Positions 51,573 to 61,000 of a stretch of DNA of 64,000 nucleotides are shown here, piece by piece. Each line of letters starts with the position of its first letter. The stretch's first letter is position 1. The DNA is from Sulfitobacter sp. LCG007. GTDB taxonomy: Bacteria > Pseudomonadota > Alphaproteobacteria > Rhodobacterales > Rhodobacteraceae. The notes below the pieces were generated by a model. The model did no database searches, was not told where the DNA came from, and saw nothing but the letters and a program-made list of their open reading frames with translations. The stretch is from NCBI RefSeq assembly GCF_040801785.1, contig NZ_CP161805.1, forward strand, positions 2,480,001 to 2,544,000, given 5' to 3'. The translations under genes were made by a program, and so were the position numbers.

Positions 51573-52766
51573 TCAGGGGTGGGCCGGCGGGCTGACCGCA
51601 TCGTTTCCGCCATTGCTGAGTTCCGGCAACCACTTCGCGAGGCTACCTGGACGATAACGGCCACCGCGGAATTCGCGAATCCGCTTGAGAACAGAAGGGT
51701 GGAGGGCCTCACGCTCAAGGCCTGTACGCCAGGCCAGAAGCCCTGGGGTAGCACGGTATCCGATGAAGACCTTGTCGATATCCTCGGTGTCAAACAGCGG
51801 ATCGGGATCCACGTCGGGAATGCGTACGTCCCTGCGCACCCGCAGGCCTTCCCGCTCGGCGCCCTCCCAGATCCATTGCAGTGGCGCGGCAGAGAGCGCG
51901 GCGGAATTCTCGGCCGATCCGCCGAGGATGCTGTGGGTACCGACGAACCAGGCCTGCTGATAGGGCCGGTCCGGCCCGGTCCGCCCGTTGTTGAGACCGG
52001 GGCCGTCCTTGTAGCGGTCGAGGTTGGTCCAGAGCGCGGGCTCGTAGAAGCGCCGGCGCTCGTCGATGGCGACCGCGTGGCGGGCCGAGCGCACCAGGCT
52101 GCTGAGATCGGTGTCATGGAACCTGTAGCGCTGGTTCCAAACCGTCGCCGCCTTGCCGAGCACGCCGGGGATGCCGAGCGCACCGACCGTGTCCCAGATA
52201 CCCATATAGGCGATGTTCACGATCTCGGACCGGTCCCGCGGATCTTCCCTGCGGCGCGCGGCGAGATCGTCCTCGGAGGTCGCGACAAGCGGGGAGAAAC
52301 GGCGCCGCTCTTGCCATATCTCCTCGCAGTCTGGCTTGTTCTCGCCGCCCCGCCGGCGGTAGAGCCGGAAGACGGCCTCGACGTTCTCAGGGGTCGGTTC
52401 GGCGAGGATGCCGCCCTTCCGGATCAGACCGGCCAGCGAGCGGGCGGTATAGGCGCCGCGCGAGAAGCCGAATATCATGACCTTGTCGCCCGGCGCGTAG
52501 CGCGCGCACAGTGTTGCGTAGGCTTCCTTTATGTTCTGGTTGAGACCCCAGCCAAACGCCCCGCCGCCCAGCCGCTTGGCGGTGCGCGAAAGGTAGCCGC
52601 CCCAGGTCTCGTCCGGATCGGGAACACCGACGCCGTGGAAATACTCCACGACCTGTTCGGGGGTGTCCACAGAGCCGCAGGCCTCGAATAGCCGGTGGAC
52701 ATGGGTCGCCCGCGTCATGTCGGGGCTGTTCCAGGTGCCATCGCAGAATAGAGCGATCGTCTTCAT
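51573..52766 (-). CDS. DUF2235 family alpha/beta hydrolase
   Basis: A 397-residue protein of the DUF2235 family, related to the Tle1 phospholipase effectors of type VI secretion. KTIALFCDGTWNSPDM opens it and KVMIFGFSRGAYTARSLAGL is the nucleophile elbow, with Ser102. The aspartate is likely in NIAYMGIWDTVGALG and the histidine in the later GTHSILGG stretch. No signal peptide and no type VI genes nearby, so a housekeeping hydrolase is as likely as an effector. ATG 52764-52766 has GGAG upstream; the longer frame is not supported. Confidence 0.85.
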   Translation of the reverse strand: MKTIALFCDGTWNSPDMTRATHVHRLFEACGSVDTPEQVVEYFHGVGVPDPDETWGGYLSRTAKRLGGGAFGWGLNQNIKEAYATLCARYAPGDKVMIFGFSRGAYTARSLAGLIRKGGILAEPTPENVEAVFRLYRRRGGENKPDCEEIWQERRRFSPLVATSEDDLAARRREDPRDRSEIVNIAYMGIWDTVGALGIPGVLGKAATVWNQRYRFHDTDLSSLVRSARHAVAIDERRRFYEPALWTNLDRYKDGPGLNNGRTGPDRPYQQAWFVGTHSILGGSAENSAALSAAPLQWIWEGAEREGLRVRRDVRIPDVDPDPLFDTEDIDKVFIGYRATPGLLAWRTGLEREALHPSVLKRIREFRGGRYRPGSLAKWLPELSNGGNDAVSPPAHP

Positions 52767-52867
52767 GCCAATATCTCCAGTGCAAATGCGTGCTTGAAAT
52801 ATGGGCAAGTATACAACCACACCGCGACTGGCCAAAGGGAAAATTCGGCGTGCGCTCCTGCGGTCAA

Positions 52868-52897
52868 GCGTAGGGTGCGGCCTGCCGCACCTTACGC
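52868..52897 (-). terminator. der terminator hairpin
   Basis: A 14-bp stem with one G-U pair (GCGTAGGGTGCGGC against GCCGCACCTTACGC) and a two-base loop, beginning three bases after the der stop. No long T-tract follows on the minus strand. Confidence 0.65.
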
Positions 52898-52899
52898 GC

Positions 52900-54384
52900 T
52901 CAGTCCTTGCGCCGGCCTTCGGTATGCTTGCGCAGCTTCGAGGGCGGCGCCTTCCTGCGCGCCTTGTAGGGGTTGCGATCCCCCTGCCCCCGCATGAACA
53001 GCCTGATCGGCGTGCCCGGCATGTCGAAATCGATCCTGAGCCCGTTGACGAGATAGCGCGTGTAGCTCTCGGGCACCTTTTCGGGATGCGAGCACATCAC
53101 CACGAAGCCCGGCGGCCGGGTCTTGGCCTGGGTCATGTAACGCAGCTTGATCCGCTTGCCCTGCGGCGCCGGAGGCGGATGCTGCTCGACCATGCCCGAA
53201 AGCCAGCGGTTGAGCTGCGCGGTGCTCACGCGCCTGTTCCAGACCGCATAGGCCTGCATGATCGCCGCATGCAGCCGGTCGAGCCCGCGTCCCGTCAGCG
53301 CCGAGACCGTCACCAGAGGCGCGCCCCTGAGCTGCGGCAGAAGCCGCTCGAAGGCTTCCTTCATCGCGGCGAGCTTGCCCTGCCGATCCTCCTCGATGTC
53401 CCACTTGTTCACCGCCACGACGACCGCGCGCCCCTCCCGCTCGGCCAGATCGGCGATGCGCAGGTCCTGCTGTTCGAAAGGGATCGCCGCATCGAGCAGG
53501 ACCACCACGACCTCGGCGAACTTCACCGCGCGCAGCCCGTCGCTGACCGAAAGTTTCTCCAGCTTTTCCTGGACCTTGGCCTTCTTCCGCATGCCTGCCG
53601 TGTCGAAGATGCGCATCGGCACCCCGACCCCGTCCGCGCCCGTCCATTCGGTGCGCAGTGAAATGGCGTCCCGGGTGATCCCGGCCTCCGGTCCGGTCAG
53701 CAGCCGGTCCTCTCCGACGATGCGGTTGATGAGCGTCGACTTGCCGGCGTTCGGACGGCCGACGACGGCGACCTGCAGCGGCTTGGCCCGCGTCGGCATG
53801 CGGACCTCCAGCTCCATGTCGCCCGCCTCCTCGTCAAGCGTCACGTCCACGTCCGGGGCCTCTTCCACCTCGGCGGCCGCCTTGTCGAAGGCATCCGCGA
53901 GCGGCATCAGCACCGAATAGAGATCCGTCATCCCCTCACCGTGCTCGGCCGAAAGCCGCAGCGGCTCGCCGAGGCCCAGTGCATAGGCTTCGAGCACACC
54001 CGCCTCAGCGGCGGCCCCCTCCGCCTTGTTGGCGGCGAGGATGACCCGACCGCCGCGCCGGCGCAGTATTTCGGCAAAGACCTGATCGGTCGCAGTGACA
54101 CCCGCGCGCGCGTCGATGACGAACAGGCAGATATCGGCCATATCCACCGCCCGCTCGGTCAGGCGGCGCATCCTGCCCTGCAGACTGTCGTCGGTGACGT
54201 CCTCGAGCCCCGCAGTGTCGATTACCGTAAATCGGAGGTCCGCAAGCCGCGCCTCGCCCTCGCGCAGATCGCGCGTCACCCCCGGCTGATCGTCGACAAG
54301 CGCGAGGCGACGGCCGACGAGCCGGTTGAAAAGCGTGGACTTGCCGACATTCGGCCGCCCCACGATGGCGAGGGTGAAGGACAT
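52900..54384 (-). CDS. der: Ribosome biogenesis GTPase Der (EngA)
   Basis: A 494-residue protein with two GTPase domains and a KH-like C-terminal part. The first P-loop is GRPNVGKS at residues 8-15 and the second GRPNAGKS at about residue 210; NKAEG and NKWDIE are the guanine-specificity motifs. Between the domains is an acidic linker ([20 protein letters not shown]). Der binds the 50S subunit and is required for its assembly. It is last of yfgM-bamB-der, the same order as in E. coli. Confidence 0.96.
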   Translation of the reverse strand: MSFTLAIVGRPNVGKSTLFNRLVGRRLALVDDQPGVTRDLREGEARLADLRFTVIDTAGLEDVTDDSLQGRMRRLTERAVDMADICLFVIDARAGVTATDQVFAEILRRRGGRVILAANKAEGAAAEAGVLEAYALGLGEPLRLSAEHGEGMTDLYSVLMPLADAFDKAAAEVEEAPDVDVTLDEEAGDMELEVRMPTRAKPLQVAVVGRPNAGKSTLINRIVGEDRLLTGPEAGITRDAISLRTEWTGADGVGVPMRIFDTAGMRKKAKVQEKLEKLSVSDGLRAVKFAEVVVVLLDAAIPFEQQDLRIADLAEREGRAVVVAVNKWDIEEDRQGKLAAMKEAFERLLPQLRGAPLVTVSALTGRGLDRLHAAIMQAYAVWNRRVSTAQLNRWLSGMVEQHPPPAPQGKRIKLRYMTQAKTRPPGFVVMCSHPEKVPESYTRYLVNGLRIDFDMPGTPIRLFMRGQGDRNPYKARRKAPPSKLRKHTEGRRKD

Positions 54385-54469
54385 CAGGGACCGCTCCGGG
54401 CCGGTTTCGAGACAGTGGCTTTAGCGCATGTAGCCCGTAACGGAAAGCCCCGCGGCGCGCGACACGGTC

Positions 54470-55834
54470 TCAGCGGTAGGCCAGCAGCTTTCCGGCGCGG
54501 GACACGACATAGAGCGACCCGTTGGCGACGACCGGTTCCGTGGTCGCGCCGTCGGGGACCTCGACCGCGCCGACCTGACGCCCGTCGCGCGGGTCGAAGA
54601 AGCGCAGCAGCCCCTCGCCACCTGCGACAACGATGCGCCCGCCGGCCAGGATCGGGCCGTGCTGCGCATAGATCTGGAAGCGCCTTCGCGGGCGTTCGCG
54701 GGTGAACTTGGGCAACTCGACGCCCCAGACGCGGCTGCCGTCGCCCGCATCGAGCCGCAGCAACTCGTTGAGATCCGAGATCACGAAGACGCTGTCGCCT
54801 GCCGGAAAGACCGGGCCCACGGCCCCTTCGCGGGCGGTCCAGATCCGCTCGCCCGAGCCGAGGTTCAGCGCCACGATCCGGCCGGACTGGTTGCCGACAT
54901 AGACCCGGTCACCGGCCACGACCGGATAGCCTGTCACGTCGCCCACCTCGGCCACGGCGCGCCCGAGCCGCTCGCCCAGGACGGACGAATCCCAGCGTCT
55001 CAGACCGCCGCGCCGGAAGACCGCCTGCACCTCGCCGGATCCGAAGCCGAAGATGGCAAGATCGCCCGCAATGGCAGGAGCGGGCGCCCCCAGGACGTTG
55101 TCGATGTCGGAGATGGTGCCGATCTGCCATTCGATGCGCCCGTCAGAGGTGCGCACGGCCCAGCCGGTATCGTCGCCGGCGGTCAGGTAGACAAGCCCGC
55201 CGTAAACCGTCGGTGTACCCGATCCGCTGGCGTCGAGCTTCTGGGTCCAGCGCACGGCGCCGGTGGCGGCGTCGAGGGCCACAAGCAGGCCGTAGCCCTG
55301 GCTGACGTAGACGGTGCCCTGATCCACGGCAAGACCTCCACCGGTCGCGAGGCCCTTGCGTTCGCCCGCCGGAAGGATGTCGCGGGTCCAGAGTGTCTGG
55401 CCCGAGGTGGAGGTGGCCGTGACCTGGGTGCCGGCGTCGAGCGTGAAGATGCGCCCGCCGTCGACGACCGGCGCGGCGATGACGCGCGCGCGGCGGCCGT
55501 CGCCTTCGCCGATCGGCGCGGACCAGATCAGGCGGGGCGCGGCCGACAGCGCGGCATGCGCGACCCGGTAGCCCGGCGTGCCGAAGGCCTGGGGCCAGCT
55601 TGCATTGCTGCGCGCGGCAGGAAGCGAGATCGGACGGCTGAAATTCGTGCGGACGGCAGTCGTCTCGTCGGCAAGAGGGTCGCCGCCCTGCAGGACGGCC
55701 CGGATGTCCTCGCGCTTGCCGGGCAGCACCACGTCGGGTTCGGTGCAGGCCGACAGGAGAAGGGCAAGCATCATGCCGGAAAGCCAGATTGATTTCGCCG
55801 CAAGACCCTGCGTGCTCCGGGGTAAAGCTGTCAT
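54470..55834 (-). CDS. bamB: BamB-like outer-membrane assembly lipoprotein (PQQ-like beta-propeller)
   Basis: A 454-residue lipoprotein. The signal peptide ends in LLLSAC with Cys30 lipidated. The rest is a beta-propeller of about seven or eight repeats, visible as GRIFTLDAGTQVTATSTSGQ, GLLVALDAATGAVRWTQKLD, GRIVALNLGSGERIWTAREG and NELLRLDAGDGSRVWGVELP. Position before der and after a YfgM-like gene supports BamB, a scaffold of the BAM complex. It is somewhat longer than E. coli BamB. ATG 55832-55834 is used. Confidence 0.85.
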   Translation of the reverse strand: MTALPRSTQGLAAKSIWLSGMMLALLLSACTEPDVVLPGKREDIRAVLQGGDPLADETTAVRTNFSRPISLPAARSNASWPQAFGTPGYRVAHAALSAAPRLIWSAPIGEGDGRRARVIAAPVVDGGRIFTLDAGTQVTATSTSGQTLWTRDILPAGERKGLATGGGLAVDQGTVYVSQGYGLLVALDAATGAVRWTQKLDASGSGTPTVYGGLVYLTAGDDTGWAVRTSDGRIEWQIGTISDIDNVLGAPAPAIAGDLAIFGFGSGEVQAVFRRGGLRRWDSSVLGERLGRAVAEVGDVTGYPVVAGDRVYVGNQSGRIVALNLGSGERIWTAREGAVGPVFPAGDSVFVISDLNELLRLDAGDGSRVWGVELPKFTRERPRRRFQIYAQHGPILAGGRIVVAGGEGLLRFFDPRDGRQVGAVEVPDGATTEPVVANGSLYVVSRAGKLLAYR

Positions 55835-55887
55835 GGACGTGATCGCTCTGCTCAATGAATTACCGTGCGCCGGAATGCCGGCCGCCG

Positions 55888-56565
55888 CTATTGGTCCGGC
55901 GCCGTCTGGCCGAGAAGTTCCGGGGTCCCACCCAGCGCCACAATCACCTGCAACGCGCGCTGTTGCAAGTCCGGGGTCAACTCGGCGTCCTGCAGGATAT
56001 TCTGGTAACGGGCGATGGCCTCATCGTTTTTGCCTTCGCGGATATCGAGCAGGGCGATCTGTTCCTCGCACAGCAGCCGGATGGGCGAGCCGGGTTGCGC
56101 GAGCCCCTCGAGGCGGCCGCGCAGGGCACCGGGATCGAGACTTTCGGCCTGCAGCAGCAGCGCCTTGAACGCCGCGATCTGGCGGTAGATCTCGGGGACC
56201 TCGCCATCTGTCGCGGCAGCGTCGAGTTCGGCCACAGCCTGATCCGTGTCGCCGGCCTGGACCGCGCTCCCGGCTGCCAGCAGGGACACGACGGCCCTGG
56301 CCTCTGCGGACGGCGCGGCTATTTCGGCCAGCGTCTGGGACCGGAGCGCGCCGTCCTCTTCGGCCATGGCGGCCAGCAGTTCGTCGCCCAGCCTTTCCGC
56401 GGCCGCACGGTCCTGTGACTTGCGGTATTCGTGCCAGGCGGCTCCGCCGACGATCAGAACGATCACGAGCAGGGCGAGCCATCCGTAGCGGCGGAAGGTC
56501 GCGAACAGCCTTTCGCGGCGGAGTTCGTCGTTGACCTCCTCGATGAAACTGTCTGACTGGCTCAT
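55888..56565 (-). CDS. YfgM-like tetratricopeptide membrane protein
   Basis: A 225-residue protein with a short cytoplasmic N-terminus, a membrane helix (YGWLALLVIVLIVGGAAWHE, residues 27-46) and periplasmic TPR-like helices (YRQIAAFKALLLQAESLD, EGKNDEAIARYQNILQDA). YfgM is a partner of SecYEG in E. coli that hands proteins to periplasmic chaperones. Synteny yfgM-bamB-der supports the call though the identity is modest. An ATG two codons upstream is also possible. Confidence 0.8.
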   Translation of the reverse strand: MSQSDSFIEEVNDELRRERLFATFRRYGWLALLVIVLIVGGAAWHEYRKSQDRAAAERLGDELLAAMAEEDGALRSQTLAEIAAPSAEARAVVSLLAAGSAVQAGDTDQAVAELDAAATDGEVPEIYRQIAAFKALLLQAESLDPGALRGRLEGLAQPGSPIRLLCEEQIALLDIREGKNDEAIARYQNILQDAELTPDLQQRALQVIVALGGTPELLGQTAPDQ

Positions 56566-56692
56566 GCCCACCTGCCCCTTTCGCGGTTGCGGCCTCTCTT
56601 ACCCCGCCCGGAGGGGCAAGCCAAGTGTCCGCGCAGGGGCCCGGTGGGTCGGCGCTGCATCCCGATTGCGCGGTGTTGCCGAAAAGGTTAAT

Positions 56693-56710
56693 CTGAACTG
56701 GTCGGTTCAG
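56693..56710. promoter_or_regulatory. Candidate repressor operator of the RND efflux genes
   Basis: CTGAAC-TGGTCG-GTTCAG, a perfect 6-bp inverted repeat, lies 75 bases before the adaptor gene start in the 220-base gap between the divergent YfgM-like gene and the RND pair. The arrangement suits a TetR/MarR-type operator, but no regulator gene is nearby. Confidence 0.5.
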
Positions 56711-56785
56711 CGTAGTATCCCTGTATCCTGCGGGTGACCGGAAACCCAGTCCCTGCGGGGCCCAGCGACGATCACGAGGAACCGA

Positions 56786-58039
56786 ATGCGCATCTTTTCC
56801 CTGCTGGCCGCCATCGTGGTGACGGCGCTTCTTTACCTGTGGATCTTCGAACGCCCGGCGGTCATGGCGCGCCTTGGACTCGACGTCGCCGGGCCTGCCG
56901 CGGAAGCGGAACAGGCGACGGCAGAGAATGGCGGGGCCGACGCGGCGGCGGAAGAACAACCGTCGGAACTGATCAAGGTCGTCGTCCAGCGCTCCGAGGC
57001 GCGTCACGTAGATACAGCGGTGCCGCTGCGCGGCCAGACCGAGGCGGCGCGCCAGGTCGAGGTTCGCGCCGAAACCACCTCGACCGTCGTCTCCGAACCG
57101 CTGCGAAAGGGCGCCGCGGTCGAAGCCGGCGAGGTTCTCTGCGAACTCGACGAAGGAACGCGGGGCGTTTCGCTCGAGCAGGAGCAGGCCGCCCTCGATG
57201 AGGCCCGCTCGCGCGTTCCGGAGGCCGAAGCGATGGTCAAGCAGGCCGAAGCCCAGATCGAGGAAGCGCAGATCAGCCAGAACGCCTCGGCCAAGCTGGG
57301 CGATCGTGGATTTGCGTCTTCGGTGCGTGTGGCCGAAGCCGACGCGGCGCTCGCGGTCGCCGAGGCGGCCCTGGAATCCGCCCGCGCCGGAGTCGAGGCA
57401 GCGCAGGCGGGCATCCGCTCCGCGCAGGCCAATGTCGCATCCGCCGAGAAGGAGATCGCGCGTCTCAGGATCACGGCGCCCTTCGCGGGACTGCTGGAGA
57501 CCGACACCGCCGAGCTTGGCGAACTGCTGCAACCCGGCAGCCTTTGCGCAACCGTCATCCAGCTCGACCCGATCAAGATCGTCGGTTACGTGCCGGAAGC
57601 AGAGGTCGGCCAAGTCGAACTCGGCGCGCCTGCCGAGGCGCGGCTCGTCAGCGGCGACCGGCTGCGCGGCACGGTGAGCTTCCTGTCGCGTTCGGCCGAC
57701 GAGACCACGCGGACGTTCCGCCTCGAGATCGAGGTTCCCAATGACGACCTGGCCATAAGCGACGGGCAGACCGCCGAGATCCTGGTGGCGACCGAAGGCG
57801 CAAAGGCGCATCTGCTGCCGCAATCGGCGCTGACGCTGGACGACGAGGGCGCGCTCGGCGTTCGCACGCTGGGCGAAGGCAACATCGTCGAATTCCACCC
57901 GGTCAAGCTGTTGCGCGACACGCCACAGGGCATATGGGCCGCCGGCCTCCCGGAACGGGCGGAGGTGATCGTGGTGGGGCAGGAATTCGTGGTTGCGGGC
58001 GTCAAAGTGGCGCCGACCTTCAGGGAGCTGGGCCAGTGA
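56786..58039 (+). CDS. RND efflux periplasmic adaptor (membrane fusion protein)
   Basis: A 417-residue HlyD/AcrA-type adaptor. An N-terminal membrane helix (RIFSLLAAIVVTALLYLWIF) anchors it. The lipoyl domain (VPLRGQTEAARQVEVRAETT), a long alpha-hairpin rich in Ala/Glu (QAALDEARSRVPEAEAMVKQ and on) and beta-barrel (ITAPFAGLLETDTAELGELL) follow in order. It bridges the permease and an outer-membrane channel, which is not encoded here. The stop overlaps the permease start (GTGA at 58036-58039). Confidence 0.92.
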   Translation: MRIFSLLAAIVVTALLYLWIFERPAVMARLGLDVAGPAAEAEQATAENGGADAAAEEQPSELIKVVVQRSEARHVDTAVPLRGQTEAARQVEVRAETTSTVVSEPLRKGAAVEAGEVLCELDEGTRGVSLEQEQAALDEARSRVPEAEAMVKQAEAQIEEAQISQNASAKLGDRGFASSVRVAEADAALAVAEAALESARAGVEAAQAGIRSAQANVASAEKEIARLRITAPFAGLLETDTAELGELLQPGSLCATVIQLDPIKIVGYVPEAEVGQVELGAPAEARLVSGDRLRGTVSFLSRSADETTRTFRLEIEVPNDDLAISDGQTAEILVATEGAKAHLLPQSALTLDDEGALGVRTLGEGNIVEFHPVKLLRDTPQGIWAAGLPERAEVIVVGQEFVVAGVKVAPTFRELGQ

Positions 58040-61000
58040 CAGGTATCGTCGACTGGGCCGCGTCGCGGACGCGGATGGTCCTCGCCTTCATCCTGCTGTC
58101 GGTCGTGATCGGGGCATTTGCCTACACGAAGCTGCCAAAGGAGGGCGAGCCCGACATCGAGATCCCGGCGCTGTTCGTGTCGGTCCCCTTCCCCGGCATC
58201 TCGGCCGCGGACAGCGAGACGCTTCTGGTCAAGCCGATGGAGACCGAACTGGCCGATCTGGACGGGCTCGACAAGATGTCCGCCACCGCCGCCGAGAATT
58301 ACGCGGGCGTGGCGCTCGAGTTCGAGTTCGGCTGGGACAAGACCAAGACGCTGGCGGACGTGCGCGACGCCATGGGCCGCGCCGAGGCGGATTTTCCCGA
58401 TGGCGCGGAACAATACACGATCAGCGAGATCAACTTCTCGGAATTCCCCATCATCATCGTCAACCTGACGGGTCCCGTCCCCGAGCGCACGCTCAGCCGG
58501 GTGGTGAAGGATCTCCAGGACGACCTGGAATCCATGGATGCCGTGCTCGAGGCCGGAATCGCCGGGAGCCGTGACGAGATGGTCGAGGTGGTCATCGATC
58601 CGCTCCGGCTCGAGGCCTATAACGTGACCGCTGCGGAGTTGCTGAATACGGTACGCAACAACAACCAGCTCATCGCCGCCGGCGAGGTCGAATCCGATCA
58701 AGGCACATTCTCGGTCAAGATCCCGTCGAGCTTCGACGAACCGCAGGACATCTACGATCTGCCGGTCAAGACCAACGGCGACCGCGTCGTGACCCTGGGG
58801 GACCTGGCCGAGATCAACCTTACCTTCGAGGATCGCCTCGGAACGGCGCGTTTCAACGGCGAGAACTCGATGGCCCTGCAGGTGGTCAAGCGCAAAGGCT
58901 TCAACCTGATCGAGACGGCGACCGCCGTGAAGGAGCTTGTGGCGGCCAAGAGCGCGCAATGGCCCGAGGAGCTGCGCGCGGCGGTCACTGTCGGAACCTC
59001 GAACGACCAGTCGCGGATCGTCGATTCGATGGTGCAGCAGCTGCTCGGATCGGTCTTCACCGCCATCGCGCTGGTGATGATCGTGGTGCTGGCCGCGCTC
59101 GGTGTGCGCGCGGCCCTGCTTGTGGGCTTCTCGATTCCCACCTCTTTCCTGCTCTGCTTCGCACTGCTTGCGCTCATGGGCATCTCGATCTCCAACATCG
59201 TCATGTTCGGACTGATCCTCGCGGTGGGCATGCTGGTGGACGGGGCCATCGTGGTGGTCGAATACGCAGATGCGCGCCAGCGCGAGGGCGTGGGACCGAT
59301 GCATTCCTACGTCGAGGCGGCCAAGCGCATGTTCTGGCCCATTATTTCGTCCACCGCGACTACGCTGTGCGCCTTCCTGCCGATGCTGTTCTGGCCCGGC
59401 GTGCCCGGCGAGTTCATGGGCATGCTGCCGGTCACTCTGATTTTCGTGCTCTCCGCCTCGCTTGTCGTGGCGCTGATATACCTGCCGGTGATGGGCGGCG
59501 CGACGGGACGGCTCGAGCGCTGGATGGGCGCGAACATGGCGGCCGTCGCCGGGCTGCGCTGGTACCTCCACCTGGCCCTCTTCCCTGCAGCCGCGCTGGC
59601 AATGGGCCTTGCGGGTCTCGCAATGCCGGTGGTGCTTGAGGCAATGGGCGCGCGCTTTGCGGATCTGGACGGCATGAACATACTGGGTTCCGTGATCCCG
59701 ACCTTCGCGCTTGTCTTCCTGCTCGTGCTTTGCGCCGTCGCCGCCATCGCCCTGGGGCTGGCTGGCTTCATGATCGCAATGCTCGCGGCCTTCGCGCTGC
59801 TCACGCGCATGGGTCGGGGCGGCCGGTGGCTGTCGGGATACCTGTTGCGCCCGGCGCCCGAGAAGATCGAGGCGGGCTACCGCCGCTCGGCCTTCGGGAG
59901 CTTCATCGCCTTCATCGCCGGCAACCCGGTCATGCCGCTGGTCGTGTCCGGACTGGTCTTCGTCTTCGTCGGCACGGTGATGATTTACTTCTCGAACAAC
60001 AACAACGGTGTGGAGTTCTTCGTCGAATCCGAGCCCGAACAGGCCATCGTCTATGTCCTCGCCCGCGGCAACCTCAGCCTCGAGGAGAAGGACGGGCTGG
60101 TCCGCGAGGCCGAGCAGATCGTGCTGGCCCATCCGGGGGTGAAGAACGCCTTTTCCTTCGCCGGCGAAGGCGGGCTCGACACCAACACCGGCGGCGCACA
60201 GCAGCCCAAGGACACCATCGGCCAGATCCAGCTCGAGACGATCCCCTGGGAAGAACGCACCGACCGGCCCGACCTCGACGGCGACTTGGTGCTGGCCGAG
60301 CTCGCGGAACAGCTTTCGGCGCTGCCCGGCGTGCGCATCGAGATCCTCGACCAGAACCGCGGACCCGCGAGCGGCAAGCCGATCCATTTGCGCCTGAAGG
60401 GCGACGATTTCGAGGAACTCATCACCGCCGCGACCACCGCGCGCGCCGAATTCGACCGCATGCCGGGCCTGACCCTGATCGAGGATACCCGCCCGCTGCC
60501 CGGCATCGACTGGCAGATCGACGTAGACGTGGCCAAGGCCGGGCGTTACGGGGCGGATGTGGCGCTGGTCGGGGCGATGGTGCAGCTCGTGACGCGCGGG
60601 CTCCTGCTCGACACCATGCGCCTTCCGTCCTCGGACGAGGAGGTCGATATCCGTGTTCGCCTGCCAGAAGATGACCGCGTGCTCTCGACGCTCGACACGC
60701 TCAAGGTGCGTACCACGGACGGGCTGGTGCCGCTGTCGAACTTCATCAGGCGGACCCCGGTCCCTAAACTTGCCGAGATCAACCGCGTCGACCAGAAACG
60801 CCATTTCGACGTGAAGGCCGGTGTGGCGCCGGGCCTGATGAAGCTGGTCGAGACGGAAATAGTCGACGGCGCACCCGTCGAGAGGGCGCTGGCCGTGCTG
60901 CGCCCCGCTGGCAACAATGCCGATTTCAGAAGCGCCGACGGCACCGCCTATCGCGTCACCGAGCGCTACGATGACGGGACGAAGGACCTGCAGGCGGACC

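Noticed and set aside
51573-52766. DUF2235 protein as a type VI secretion effector
   Set aside because: No VgrG, immunity protein or other secretion gene lies nearby; the family also includes non-effector hydrolases.
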